This document shows, in pieces, positions 11,235 to 24,600 of a stretch of 64,000 nucleotides of DNA. Every line of letters begins with the position of its first letter. The stretch's first letter is position 1. The position numbers and the translations under genes were made by a program. The stretch is taken from contig OX421497.1 in assembly GCA_949126835.1 (NCBI GenBank), forward strand, positions 18,162,409-18,226,408, given 5' to 3'. This DNA comes from Anisus vortex. Lineage: Eukaryota; Mollusca; Gastropoda; Planorbidae. The notes under the pieces are model-generated. The model searched no databases. It saw only the letters and a program-made list of their open reading frames with translations, and had not been told where the DNA came from.

Positions 11235-14200
11235 CTGCAACAAAAAAAAAAGAATATTTATCACAAATGTTTTTGGACAAATTTGAAATGCTTCATAAAA
11301 GATAATAAGAAGTCATAAAATTGACCCTAAATGAATCTATTTTTAACCTTTTAATTCATGTAGATGTCAATATGTCCACTTCATTCAAAGATTTAAAGAC
11401 TATTTCTATTTTACCTGATTATTATAGGCCTACATATTTCATTTACCAGTTTCAATACATTTACTTAGGCCCAAAAAAATGTTTGGAAAACAATTCTGTA
11501 TGACTTGAGAAATGACTTGTCAAATTTTAGGCATTTTATTTTTGGTAGTTAATTCTGAATTTCTCCTAGAACCAAAATACTTTGAAAAATTGATGGACTA
11601 GATTGTCAAATTTGCTTTTTCTTTAAAATAAACTTACTGTGAGAGGCATCTGTTACAATACCAGAGTCTTTTTTACTGTTGGTTGTATCTGTGGCATCAG
11701 TAGCAACAGAAGTCAAACCACATGATTGAAGTCTGGGAGATGGTGAAGCAAGTTCTCGATTAGAAAACTGTTTGAGAATTTCTGTAACTTGTGTCCTTTG
11801 ATTTTGATCCTGAAACCAGTATCAACTGAATGTTAGTTAAAAATAAATTATATACCGTATATACTCGCGTATAAGTCGCACTTTTTTTACAGAAAATTTC
11901 GACAAATAAGTAGGGGTGCAACTTATACACCCGACACTGTTTTTGAAAAGTTTGAAAAACATCACTACTCTGTCATAAAGTTTCCTACATAACCCCTATA
12001 GTTGATTAAAGTTATGTACAATTATTAGGATATGCCTTTATTTGATTATGTTTGCACGATTAAAACAATTTTTTTAGGAAAGTTTCCAAATTAGAGTATA
12101 TATTTAGTAACTTTTATGTTTAAAAGGTATGCATTTTTGAGATATTAAAAGGCAGTGTAACCCGGGAAGTCGGGGTGCGACTTATGCGCGGGTCAATGAC
12201 AACATATAACTCATATAAGGAAAAAAATCGTAAACTAGGGGTGCGACTTATACACCGGTGCGACTTATACAGTAACCTACAATTATTCATAACAAAAGTT
12301 GCTTAAATAAAATTGTAATTTATGCAGTATACTTATAATGTACTGTTCCATCCTAGCAAAATGTTATTTGGACACCATCTAGTTTTATTTATAAAAAAAA
12401 TATAAAAAATGACTATAGGCCTTTACAAAGAATCATTTACAGCTTTACCTGAAGAAGAAATAGCTGATTACCAATTTTCTTTCTTCAGCTGTTTCTTCTG
12501 TCTCATTGTTTTCTATTTCCTAACTACGTTCTATCTCTGTAGGCCTACATGCTAATAGTTAAACTACGTTCTATCTCTGTAGGCCTACAGGCTAATAGTT
12601 AAACTCACATAGTCTCTTCTAATTGGTTGGTCTCAAAACTACAATGGGTTTGTTTTTTTTGTATGGGGCATAATTAATTTATTCTAAATCTCTAAGTCTT
12701 AATAATCTTGCAGTAATTGGACATCTTAACCCCAAAACAAAAGGTTCAATAGAAAGGAATACAAAAATGCCTTCCCATTGAATGGTGTTGTTTGATTGGT
12801 TGGCTATATTTTCTTAAGTCTCATTTAGCCACTACCTTTTTGAATGCACAGTATTATAATATCCCTTCATTCTGAAATATGATTTACTAACCTGTAAATG
12901 AAGCATCCTGTCATCTTTTAAGTTTGTATTTGACACCATGTCTCTGTTATTGTTTACTTTTGTTTCTGCCCTGTACTGTCTGAGTCTCGATAGGTAAAGG
13001 TGGTAGGTTGCACAAGCTAAAAGAATAAATGAAGTGTCATCAACTTGTTTTAGCTTTTACTAATACAAGTAAATATATCACACATATACACACATGACAG
13101 ATATTATTTGAGACTAATGAGCTTAGGCTTATTAATGGACTTCATTTTAAATCATTCAATTAAATCACCATATATTTCACAGTCATTTAAAAATATATTT
13201 TAACTTAAATTTATGAGAGAAATTTTACAAATATGTTTTAAAATAAATTTTTAAAATATGTCTTAACAATAAATATCTGGTTTATTAAGATTGTCTTTTC
13301 TATGTTTAGATTTCTCTGCACTGCAAAGATTCGGACTTAGGAAAGTAGAAATTTTAAATTCCTAACAAATCAATGTATCTAGTAAAACACCTAACCCATT
13401 ACATTTGAATTGTAAAAAATAATTCAATCAAATAAACATTTTAAAACTTTGCTTACTATTTTACTTACCAGGACTGGGAATGTTACAAGTAACAAATTTG
13501 ATGACTTCTCCCATACGGAATCCTAAACTCTCTGACATATGACTTAAAATATCTGCGTCTAAGTCAGAAGTTTTCATTTTGTTAGGGCATGGTGATCTAG
13601 GAATGGGCTTGTTACCTGTTTTAAAAAAGGAATTAGATTAATATTGTATCTATTTGACTTTTAAATACAACATCATGCAACTATATATTATCAATCAGAA
13701 AAAAAATCCAGAGCTCTGTAGGTCTATAATGTTGTGCATAAAAAAACTACTAAAAAGAATGTTATATTAACTAATGACAACCTAGTCATTGTGGTATCAT
13801 TCTTTTCGTAAATACATGTTGTTGAAAAAAGAACAAATTGACTTGAAATATAATGCATTGCTTTAAATGTACCTTTATGCAACAAAAATTTTGGTGGTAA
13901 TAGAAATGAAAAATATCTTCTTTTAGCCCAACTCATATAAAGCCAGCTAAAATTTAGTTTTCTTAATATAACTTCACTATTTTTAATTAGTTCATAATAC
14001 TTTGAATACATTTTCAAAAATGTTCCCATGAATACTTTACAATTATGGACTCAAGACTTTTGCCAGCTAGTCAACTAGCAGTGTTAGTCTGTGGTGACTA
14101 ATTCCTTCCTAAATAGATTTTGTCCTTAAACATATTGCATTAAGAAAGACAAACTATTAAATTTACCTTAATCTACTAACACAACTGATAGAAAACTTTA

Positions 14201-17200
14201 CAAATCAATGAAATGTGTACAACAAATTATGATTTTTGAATTCTTTATTTTATTGACCTATAAAAAACCTTGTATTTTGTTTACTAAAGAGATTTTTAAA
14301 TTAGTACTCCTCTCTAAACTCATAACAATTTATTCTCTATTTTAATTATCTGTTATTTATTAACTATCTGTCTTTGTTTTTGTCCTTTATATTAACGTAC
14401 AGTGAATCCAAAAATTTCTTGCAGCTTGGTGATCAATATTGTTACCTTGGTGGATAAAGTTCTATATAGTGCATCCAACCTTTAAACTCTATAGACTCAA
14501 AGGTTCAAATGAATTTAATCTATGTGTTTTATTTTGAGAAAATCAAAAGCTACCTGAAGCTAACCAAACATTTAATTTATGTGTTTTATTTTGAGAAAAT
14601 CAAAAGTTACCTGAAGCTAACCATGGATGACACAATGCCTCTGTAATAGTTACTCTACGTGACGGGTCTGGATTTAAAAACTTTTTCAAAAGATCCTTGC
14701 AGTCTGGTTAGAAAAGCAAATAATGAATATTTGTTAAAGAAGAAACAAAGAAAAAACCATGAACAGATTTAACAAGAAACATTCTCAGGATCCTAATTCT
14801 ATAAAAGAGGTATGCTAAATATAGAATAAGCTTTGATAGAAAATAACCCAACAAAAGCATATACTGACCACGAGATAAATCATCAGGAATAGGATTCATT
14901 TGTCTGTCTCTCATTTTAGCATAAAGCAATTTAATGTTAAATGGCTCAACTGTAAATGGCAAGCCTCCAGTCAACATTGCAAACATATTGACACCACTGA
15001 AACAGCATTCAATAATCTCATTTAATACATCTCTTATATGTAGAACATTTTAAATATAACATTTAATTTAAGTATTACTATAGGTCTCATGCAATAATCT
15101 TCTTTATAGAAGGAGTGTCTGTAATGTTAAGGATAAGAACACTAAATGTTATCAAAATTTTCTAACAATTTGAGAAAAAACTTTGACACTTTTGTTTATT
15201 TGTTAAAAATAGAGCTAACTTCAAACATAAATCAATAAAACATAAATACTTGAATGTTTCTGGGCAGAACATACGGTTGACATTACAGTATTTAAAAAAT
15301 AACAAACCTTGTATTTTGCTTACTAAAGAGATTTTGAAATTATTACTCCTCTCATAACAATTTTTTCTCTAATTTATTTATTTGTTATTTATGAAATATC
15401 TGTCTTTGTTTTTATCACTTAATATCAACATACAGAAAATCCAAACATTTCTTGCAACTTGGTGATCAATATTGTTATAATAAATTACTAATGAAGTCAA
15501 GTAAATGTAAAAAAAATTATTGTTATGCTCATAATTTCCAAGACATTTTATACTGGTTTACTTCCCCTTGCATACATCTCATACAGTCTATAATTATTTG
15601 ATTATCTTCTTTCTTTAACACATTTTATTTATTTATATTTGAATTATTTTTATGATCCACTTAGAATCCTTCTCGGGCCTTTTGTTGTCTTTTTAGATAT
15701 TTATCCTCACTCAATGTAGGAATTTTTGCATTACATATTTATCCACTTTCCATGTAGGAATTCATGGATTACATAAAAACTCTTTTATATTTTATGTCGT
15801 CTGCAGCAGAAGCAGTAATTTGGCCCATGCTAAATACTTAGTGGTAGAAATAATTTAGTTCTAAAAATATCTAGTAGGCCTACACTGTTTCTGATCATAA
15901 TTTTATTATTTAGCATACTTACAAATATTAACTTTTTCTTTGTTAATTTTTCATACATGGCTCAGAAATAAAACAGTTTTTTTTTTGTTAGATTCCTAGC
16001 TGAGAAATGAAAAAGGACATTTATATTTCTATGAAATACTCACATGCTCCATAGATCAACCTGAAGTCCATATTTTTCATGATTCAGCAACTCAGGAGCT
16101 GCATAAGCAGGACTTCCACATTGAGTCACACAAAACTCTTGAGCTCTAACTCCTTCAGGTGAGTTGCTCACCTTGATAAAATTACTCAGGCCAAAATCTG
16201 TTTAAACAATCATGCATGCCAAAAGTTTATACAATGCCAAACACATATTAATATATATTATGTGTAGTTTTGTTTTATATGTAGATATTTCAACAAAATA
16301 AAAAAATAAAGAAATCAATAACCCCAAGCAAACAGTATTTTTTTTAACAGGTTTATACACTAAGTCTCTCTTCTGAGCCAACATAATTTATTTATCAGCT
16401 ATAGTGTCTGAAGTAATTATTAGTCAGATTTTTACAACATCATAAAGTAAATATTCTCCATTAGTTACAATTTATCTAGCTTTTAATCAACTATTTCACA
16501 TTTTCACCAAATCTTCATTTATATTCTGTTTCATGAATATTAAAAGTAAAAAACAATGGCTCTCATCATTAGGGTTACAAGATTTATAGAATCTAAAAAA
16601 TGATACTTAATGGGAAATATATGTTTTAATGATATATTTCTCATAAAGTCAGTTAAATATAATATTGTCAGTCTTTAGCTCTACTTGACATTTGTGAGAT
16701 ATGAAATTTCTTAATTGCTTTCATTACATTAAGGTAAGTAAAACTATACGAGGCAGTGAGGAAAAACTAGGATAAAAGCATTTGTTTCAATGAACCATTA
16801 AGACTTCTACTCGCAATCAACACATTCTCAGCTTGCTGCCATAAAAACTTTGCCTAAAATATCCCAACAAAAATGACCAAAACTGTACACATGTCCAAAT
16901 GAATCAAACTTCAAAACCCCTATAACCATCACAATATTGCTTCACATAATGTCTGCATATATAACTAAAACAAAAGGTATCCAATACTGTTGAATCTAGT
17001 TTAAACAAGTTTAAACAAGTAGAATATGAAAAGTCTACCTCTACCCATTAATCAACTCCTTTGACCTCTCTCTCTCTCTCTCTTAATTTATGGATAGATA
17101 GATAAATAGATAGTAAAAACTTATATTAAAATGAAAAAGTAACCTTACCAATTAGTTTGATATCTTTGTTACTGTCTAACAAAAGATTTTCAATTTTAAG

Positions 17201-18594
17201 GTCTCTGGAAAGTAAACAAAACTTTGTTTAGTAAATAAGTTAGGTTCAAACAACCTTGGACTTTATAAAGCAATTGAAATTTCTAATGACTAAAGCAATA
17301 TTATAACAAATTCAACATATCAACTATGTAATACCTGTGTATAATCCCCAATCTATGCAAATAATCTACTGCTGTGATGATCTGACGAATAAACTTGGCA
17401 ACTTCTTGCTCAGGTAGTCTCTTCTTGGATGAAATATACTCCATAAGATCACCACCTCTGTGAAAAAGGAAATAAGTGTTTGTTTAGAGAGTGTTAACTT
17501 TTTGGGCTTACACATTTTTTTCGAGTTAAAAAAAATATATAAATTGTTACACATTTTTATATTACAGTTTTATTTGCAAATAAAATATTTTCCTTGTAAA
17601 TAATTTGATCATATTCAGTATTTGTAAATTGGTTTGTATTTTTTCTTAACTATTTCCACGTCATGCTATAAACCAGCAAACAAAACTAATTTCTTTATTT
17701 ACAGCAAGGAGGGTTTTAACTCTCATGTGTCTCATCAGTTATATTGACTTACGAAAACTTTAAAATACATATAGGTTCCCAAAGTTCAAAAATAATTATT
17801 ATAATAATCAAAGGAAACTATCACCACTAACTGAATCAAAATAGTGCTAAAATTCAGTGCATTTCTTAACGTTGTTAATAAAAATTATGGAAATAAATTT
17901 GAAATAAGTATGAATTTAAATGAATTTAATAAACTCAACTATTACTTCAAACTGCTATTAAAACTAATTTGCCAAAATATTCCTTAGGTATTACATAGTC
18001 TTCCAGAGTAGACACATTATTTATTTCATGTTCAGATAACATTGTTGATTTATCTTTATTTATGTTCAGATAACATTGTTGATTTATCTTTATTTCATTT
18101 CATATTTTAAAAAGTTGGATAGGCGATGCACTGATCTTAGCAATAGGACCAATTGTCAATCCAACATAGGATTTGGCTAATTTTCTTTCACATGCACATG
18201 TAAAAAATTAGGAAAAGAGTTAATTTAAATATGAAGAGTGTATACACATTTATATACATAGCTGGTGTATACACATTTATATACATAGCTGGTGTATACA
18301 CATTTATATACATAGCTGGTGTATACACATTTATATACATAGCTGATGTATACACATTTATATACATAGCTGGTATACACACATTTAAATACATAGCTGA
18401 AATATATACATATTTATATACATAGCTGGTGTATACATATTTATATACATAGCTGGTGTATACATATTTATATACATAGCTGGTGTATACATATTTATAC
18501 ACATAGCTGGTGTATATATATTTATATACATAGCTGGTGTATACACATTTATATACATAGCTGGTGTATATACATTTATATATATAGCTGGTGT

Positions 18595-18635
<41 letters not shown>

Positions 18636-21600
18636 CTACATAACTGGTTTATATATACCAGTACTTTCATAAAAAATTAATTTATACATTCTTCATGCTT
18701 ACAAACACTAGAAGTGTATACATGACAACAAATACAGCTGTTGTATAGGCCTACATAGGATTATACCATTCAACACAAATATACTTAATATTTCTAATGT
18801 TGTCATTTTAACTGATAAAAATGAAACATCAAATAATGTAATAATGTATACTTTGGGGGTTCAAAATATTCACCTGCATAACTCTGTCACCAGGTAGTAA
18901 GAGTTGTCTGTCTCCATAACTTCAAAAAGGGAGACAATGTTAGGATGTCTGATCATCTGTAGAAGCTTGCCTTCTCTTCGTAAGTTCTTTCTTACATAGT
19001 TATCTGTCTTAGCTCTTTTTTTATCAATCACTTTTATGGCAACCTACACAAATACAGCAAGTGGTTATTGGCTAAAAAGTGGTTTGAAATATAGCATTGT
19101 TATTTAGTTACAGCATTTTGAGCATTAATGACAAAATATAGTTATTGGTTTCTATATAGTAGAAGAACTATTATTATAAACTGAAATAGATCATAAAGCC
19201 CAACTCCATCAAATGTGGCTATTCGTTATATCTTCAAAGTTAATATAAACAAAAACGTGTTGTTTCATTCTAACTAGTAGCGCTTTCAGGATTGCAAGGT
19301 TGTTAGGCTGTTGGGGTGCATAGTACAGAAAAAATGGAAGGGGGGAGTTGTGCATAAGATAAGATAAGATTGCTTTATTGATCCAAATAATTGGAAATTT
19401 GACTTGATTACATAAATTCCGTCTTTCAGCATACCTAAACAATATTAAAGAACCATTTGTACTCAAACACAATAGACATTCACGCACACTATCATACCAT
19501 TTATCATACAAGAAAAAAGTAGGCCTATTATTTAGGAGTCAGCTATTGAGCCATTGTATTTCCTGGCTGAAAGATGATTCTTTTGAAAGAATAAGGGTGA
19601 TGGATTAAATACTACTAGGTAAGATGGCTAATTGTGTATGGTGAGGGAAGAACATTAGCAGGCAAATTTTAAACACATGCATCATTTTATCCTAAACTCT
19701 TTTAATACTAATATTTTTTCTAACCATGGATGACTAAAACTTATATGTCTCAGTTTTAAAGCTTTTTTTTAACACAGCACCGACACAGTAGACAGCTAGA
19801 TCTATTAAAAAAATTACAATTACGTTCCATGTTCAAAAAAAAAATTCTATGAAAAGCCAGCTAAGTTAGATATATAACAATTTAGAATAGCATGATAAAA
19901 AAATAAATGTTTAGATTGGCAATGAATTAAAAGAGTATAGTGGTAATAAATAAACTAAATAGAAAATTTAAAAGAAGACTTTTTAAATTTAAAGGCATAA
20001 TAATGTTAATGCACTACTAATTAAAAACTATGTTAACTATATATTATATATCTAGCCTATTTATAACATTACGTTATAATCCCCAAGTTGCGCTAGTTGC
20101 CAACCCTAAAGGTTGCCTCTATCTCACTAAATCTATCTACCATTTATGACTGGTGCGAACAATGAGTTACAATAATACAACTTCAACTTTGGTATTGTTT
20201 AGTGTTGATTTTAAGGTTAAAATTAAATACACGCAACATTTTTTATATATTGAACTATGATTAATATAATTAGGCGAATTATTTTACTGTGACAACTAAA
20301 GGTGTAGGCATATATTACTAAAACAGTTTATTGAACGTAAAATCAATACATGGGTCATGTATAGCCTACTCATGAACAAATACAGTTCACTTGACGAAGT
20401 TGACGATAAGGTCACTCTACACTGTGGTCTGCAAACTACACGGCAAATATTGACACAATGGAGAAACCCTAACGTATGTTTGTATATCGTAAATAAAGTT
20501 CAGTGAAAAGGTTCAGTGAAACCATCGACTTAATATTTTAAAATATACTTGAACTGTACTGTTTTATATTTAACATGTCGAGTACAGCTTTCTATAACTC
20601 GAGTTTCCCAACAGATCTGTCAAAATTTATTTTACAACAGGGAAGAGCAGTAGCCTACTTGTATAAGGAATTTTTTTTTGGTTGTCTCCCACTAATAAGT
20701 ATACTTTTTTGTATAAACTTTGAAAGCAATAAATACTTACATTCCAATACAGCTATATTTTATATAGGCCTACTTAGCCTATGCGGTGAAATTGTTTCGC
20801 TTTACTAAAACTATTACATTAACTTTTTTAGCTCTATAGTTACATGATTAAAATGTTTCAATATGTCTTAGACCAACTATTATATTTTTCTACCACAGTC
20901 CTTTGCTAAAAGAATAATAGTGTTTATTTTTATATCAATTGTATCCAAGCTATTACATTTAGCATTGTGAGCGCCCTCTTGCTGTAAATGCCTAGTAAAG
21001 GTGGAATTATTGTGCCGATTAAAATTAAAGGAAAGGGTTAACCATAAGTCGTATTAAATTATAAGTTCTGTCTATCAAAACATTATTTGCTGGACTATAA
21101 TCAATGACATAATTACAGCACAAGGGATAAAATTGATTCATGGTAATGTATAACGATATATGAGTATAGGCCAGCGATGGCGAACCTATGGCACGCGTGC
21201 CGCGGCAAGGACACAGAGCTATTTCTGTGGGCACTCGAGCATTTACCAAAAACATGGAACAGCCTAGTTATGGCCACACCACTATGCATGGGATCGTCGA
21301 TTTAAAACGGCCATTTTGACGGATTGACGATGAAAGGAAAGAGTTTCTTCAAGAGAAATTAAGGAAATATCTCTCACAGTCTGCGAGTTTTTGTAAGTAT
21401 CTTTCTCAAACAAATCATCTGACAGAAGCAAACTTTCAAATGTCACTCTGTATAGCCAGAACATTGTAAGCCCCTCTTTGGTGGGGATTTTCTGATAACG
21501 GCAATGTTGGCTGGTAGTGATTCCCTTTTTAATGATTTTCCAAGGCGCAGTATAAAACTTTACTTATGTACAATAAAGTCAGGTGGCTGGGCAGAGACGA

Positions 21601-24600
21601 GCATTGGAGAGATTTGTAGCATGCGTGGGTGAAATTAGGCTGTTTATGATTTAAAAGGGGCAGGATTATCCACAGCTCACTGATATGGTCTGGCTTACCA
21701 ACCTCATGTTTTTTTTTTTACAGATTTCATTGCACACTTCAATGAATTGAATATAAAACTGCGTGGTTCTTGAAAAAAACAGCAGAAATGATGTTTTGTG
21801 ATATCAGAACATTTGAAAGAAAACTGCATGTTTTTGAAAGGGACCTCCAAAGTGGGCAGCTGAAATATTTTCCAAATGTAAAAATACATTTACAAAATAC
21901 TATATCATTTACTGACAATCCTACAAGCCATCAGGAAATCTACACGGAATTTTCTAGTTTTGTAGCAGCTGCAAAGGAGAATTTCAGTAATAGATTTGTA
22001 CAGTTCCGTAAGATGGAGACAACCCTCTGTTTTCTTACTTCCCCAGATAAAGCCAAATTTAAAGAACTTGATCTTTCCTGCTTATTGTGGTTAGACTTAG
22101 AAAATCTGGAAATGGAGCTATTGGAATTTCAAGAAAGCTCTATCTGGAAAAATAAATTATATGATCTGCGTTGAGAAGATATAGTGTGAAAGGATGGCAA
22201 AGGACAGCACAGTTGGTAGCTCTGACGATGAAATTCTTATAGGGTGGAATTCTTTCAAGTCGATGAAAGCACTTGGAATTGGACTTCTTACTTTGTTTGC
22301 GTGTGAGCAGCTGTTTTCCACTTTAAATTATATCAAATCTGATACCAGAAACAGACTGACAGATGTCCTGAGTGCTGCATGTATCGCTCAAGTTACGGAG
22401 TACGAGTCAAGGCTTGACAAATTATCAGTATGCACACATCATCAAATATCACATTAACTATGAAAAATCATGCCAAATGCATACAGTTAACTGTAATAAC
22501 TGTAATTGTGTAATTGGAATATATGAATGATTTTTTCATTTACTACAGTTCATGTCTTTTTGTATAAAAAAAAGTGTATCATTCAATGATCTGCTAATTT
22601 GTTATTCTTTTTAGACAAAAGATGTTAATTAGTTCGGACACTGTATGAGCTTTTGTTTTACTTTCTAAAGTAAAACCTTAGTATTTTTGTTTTAATTGCT
22701 GTGTTGGCACGTTGAAAGAAATAAGTTTGTCTTGCATTGCATTTTGGGCACGCTGCCTCAAAAGTTCGCCATCACTGGTATAGGCCCTATGGCATCAATA
22801 AATTCATGTAAATATGCTAGTACACTGTCAAGGCCCGCCAACCGACACATTACAATTAATTATAAACAAGCACACAGCCAGCTAGTTGTATCGGCAACAT
22901 GGACAGTAACCCGGTACGTAATGTAAGAAGGCGCCATGTAGGATCTTTCAAATGTAGACAGTAAAGTACCAGTCGGACCAAATTGATCCATAGGTCGGGT
23001 AAAGCAGCGTTCACCAATTTCTTTGGCCACGACATACTAGGTGATTGTGTGGCCAGCACTATGCACAGCCAACTGAGGTCAGGTACCCATCAAGCTAGGT
23101 AGGCTCATGGACACCCTCCAGACCCGGGATAAAATCCAAGCCTGCACCAGGATTCGAACCCAGGAACTTCGGTACGACAGCGGGCGCGCTGCCACACAGC
23201 CACCGTGCCAGCAACCTTAGGTCCACTCATTCTAGAAAAACTGTATCACCACCTTGATGCACCATAACCTTACGCTAAGAATGTTTTTCGTTGACTTTTC
23301 ATCAACTTTAACACCTTATGATCAAAACATTATCTGATTGTGATAAATTTCCTTCCACTGGTCAGAGTAAACGGGTATGTGTCACCAATCAGATAAATCG
23401 ACACTATGTTCTTTTTTTTTCCTATATCATCAACATTAAACTACAACAATGACAGTCGGAGGTAGATATTGTATGGTTGGATTCTACTAATACGCCGATG
23501 ACATATCTATTGTTGGCCTTGTATTCAGTATGAAATATTTAGCACAAGATAGTTCAGTCTTTTACAAATGATGTGGATATGATTACCTAATACTGAAGGT
23601 CTATAAAACAAATGAAATGATTGAAAACTTTAGAAAGGGAAAACACCAGCTTGCTTATATTCAAATAAATAAGGAAACAATAGTCTAAGTCCCGCAATAA
23701 AAATATCTAGGCGTAACTATCAGTAATAAGCTGGCTTGGTCTATCTCTACTACCGATGCATGTTTTTAAGACCTTCACATAAGATGATAAGACGGAAAAG
23801 ACAAAAATATAGTGGTCGGTGCCTCTCGATCGGTTAGAACTGAGAGATTTGTGTTAAGAACCTTTTTTCCCACTGTCAGTCAGAATTTTTCCCACGTAAT
23901 TCAAAGGCTGCCAAACAAACAATAGAGAAAACTAAACAATTGATATACTGGAATGAACAGTAGGCCAAAGCTTATAATAATATATTAAATTCAAAAGACT
24001 TACTTTTTTTATTACGTGAAATTTTTTGTAAACAAGGCAAATGCAAACGTACGTTTGTTTGGATCAATAAAACAATATTATTTCTTTTGTTATCTTATCT
24101 TAGATTTAAATTAAATATTACTGAAATCCAAATTGTAGGCTTAGGCCTATCTTTGTAGGCCTATCTTCGTTCCCACGCGCTCTGAGGAAATGTTAAACTT
24201 TAAAGACGCACTGTCTCCACCCTATATACGACTTCATTTGAATAACAAGACTGACTAGCTTATCCACGCTAACAATTTGTCGTAATTGTACTCTAAGACA
24301 GACTCGTTTATCCATGCTAACAGTTTGTAGTAAGCTTACTCTAAAACAACGTTTCCGTAGCTTTAGTTTCGTGACTCAGATATTTCTATACTATTACCCT
24401 ATGACTCAGTAATATTTAATTTGTATTGCATATAGACAACAAGCCTATAACTATGAGTTACATCTACACGCAATTTTCCTATAATATAGTATGCCCTTTT
24501 TTTTTTAGAAGGAAAACATAGTGTTTGTTAAATCGTGTATTTAATATTTATTAATAATCACAAAATATCCCAGACCAAGACCTGAACTTTCCCCCATCTT

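Noticed and set aside
11235..11280. Extension of HUNK exon 12 upstream to a Met at 11280
   Set aside because: The polypyrimidine tract and AG at 11236-11235 give an exact phase match with exon 11; the upstream residues are intron.
18188..18670. 160-codon frame (YTSYVYK repeats) and its sense partner
   Set aside because: An artefact of a 27-bp minisatellite inside a HUNK intron; open frames on both strands show it is periodicity.
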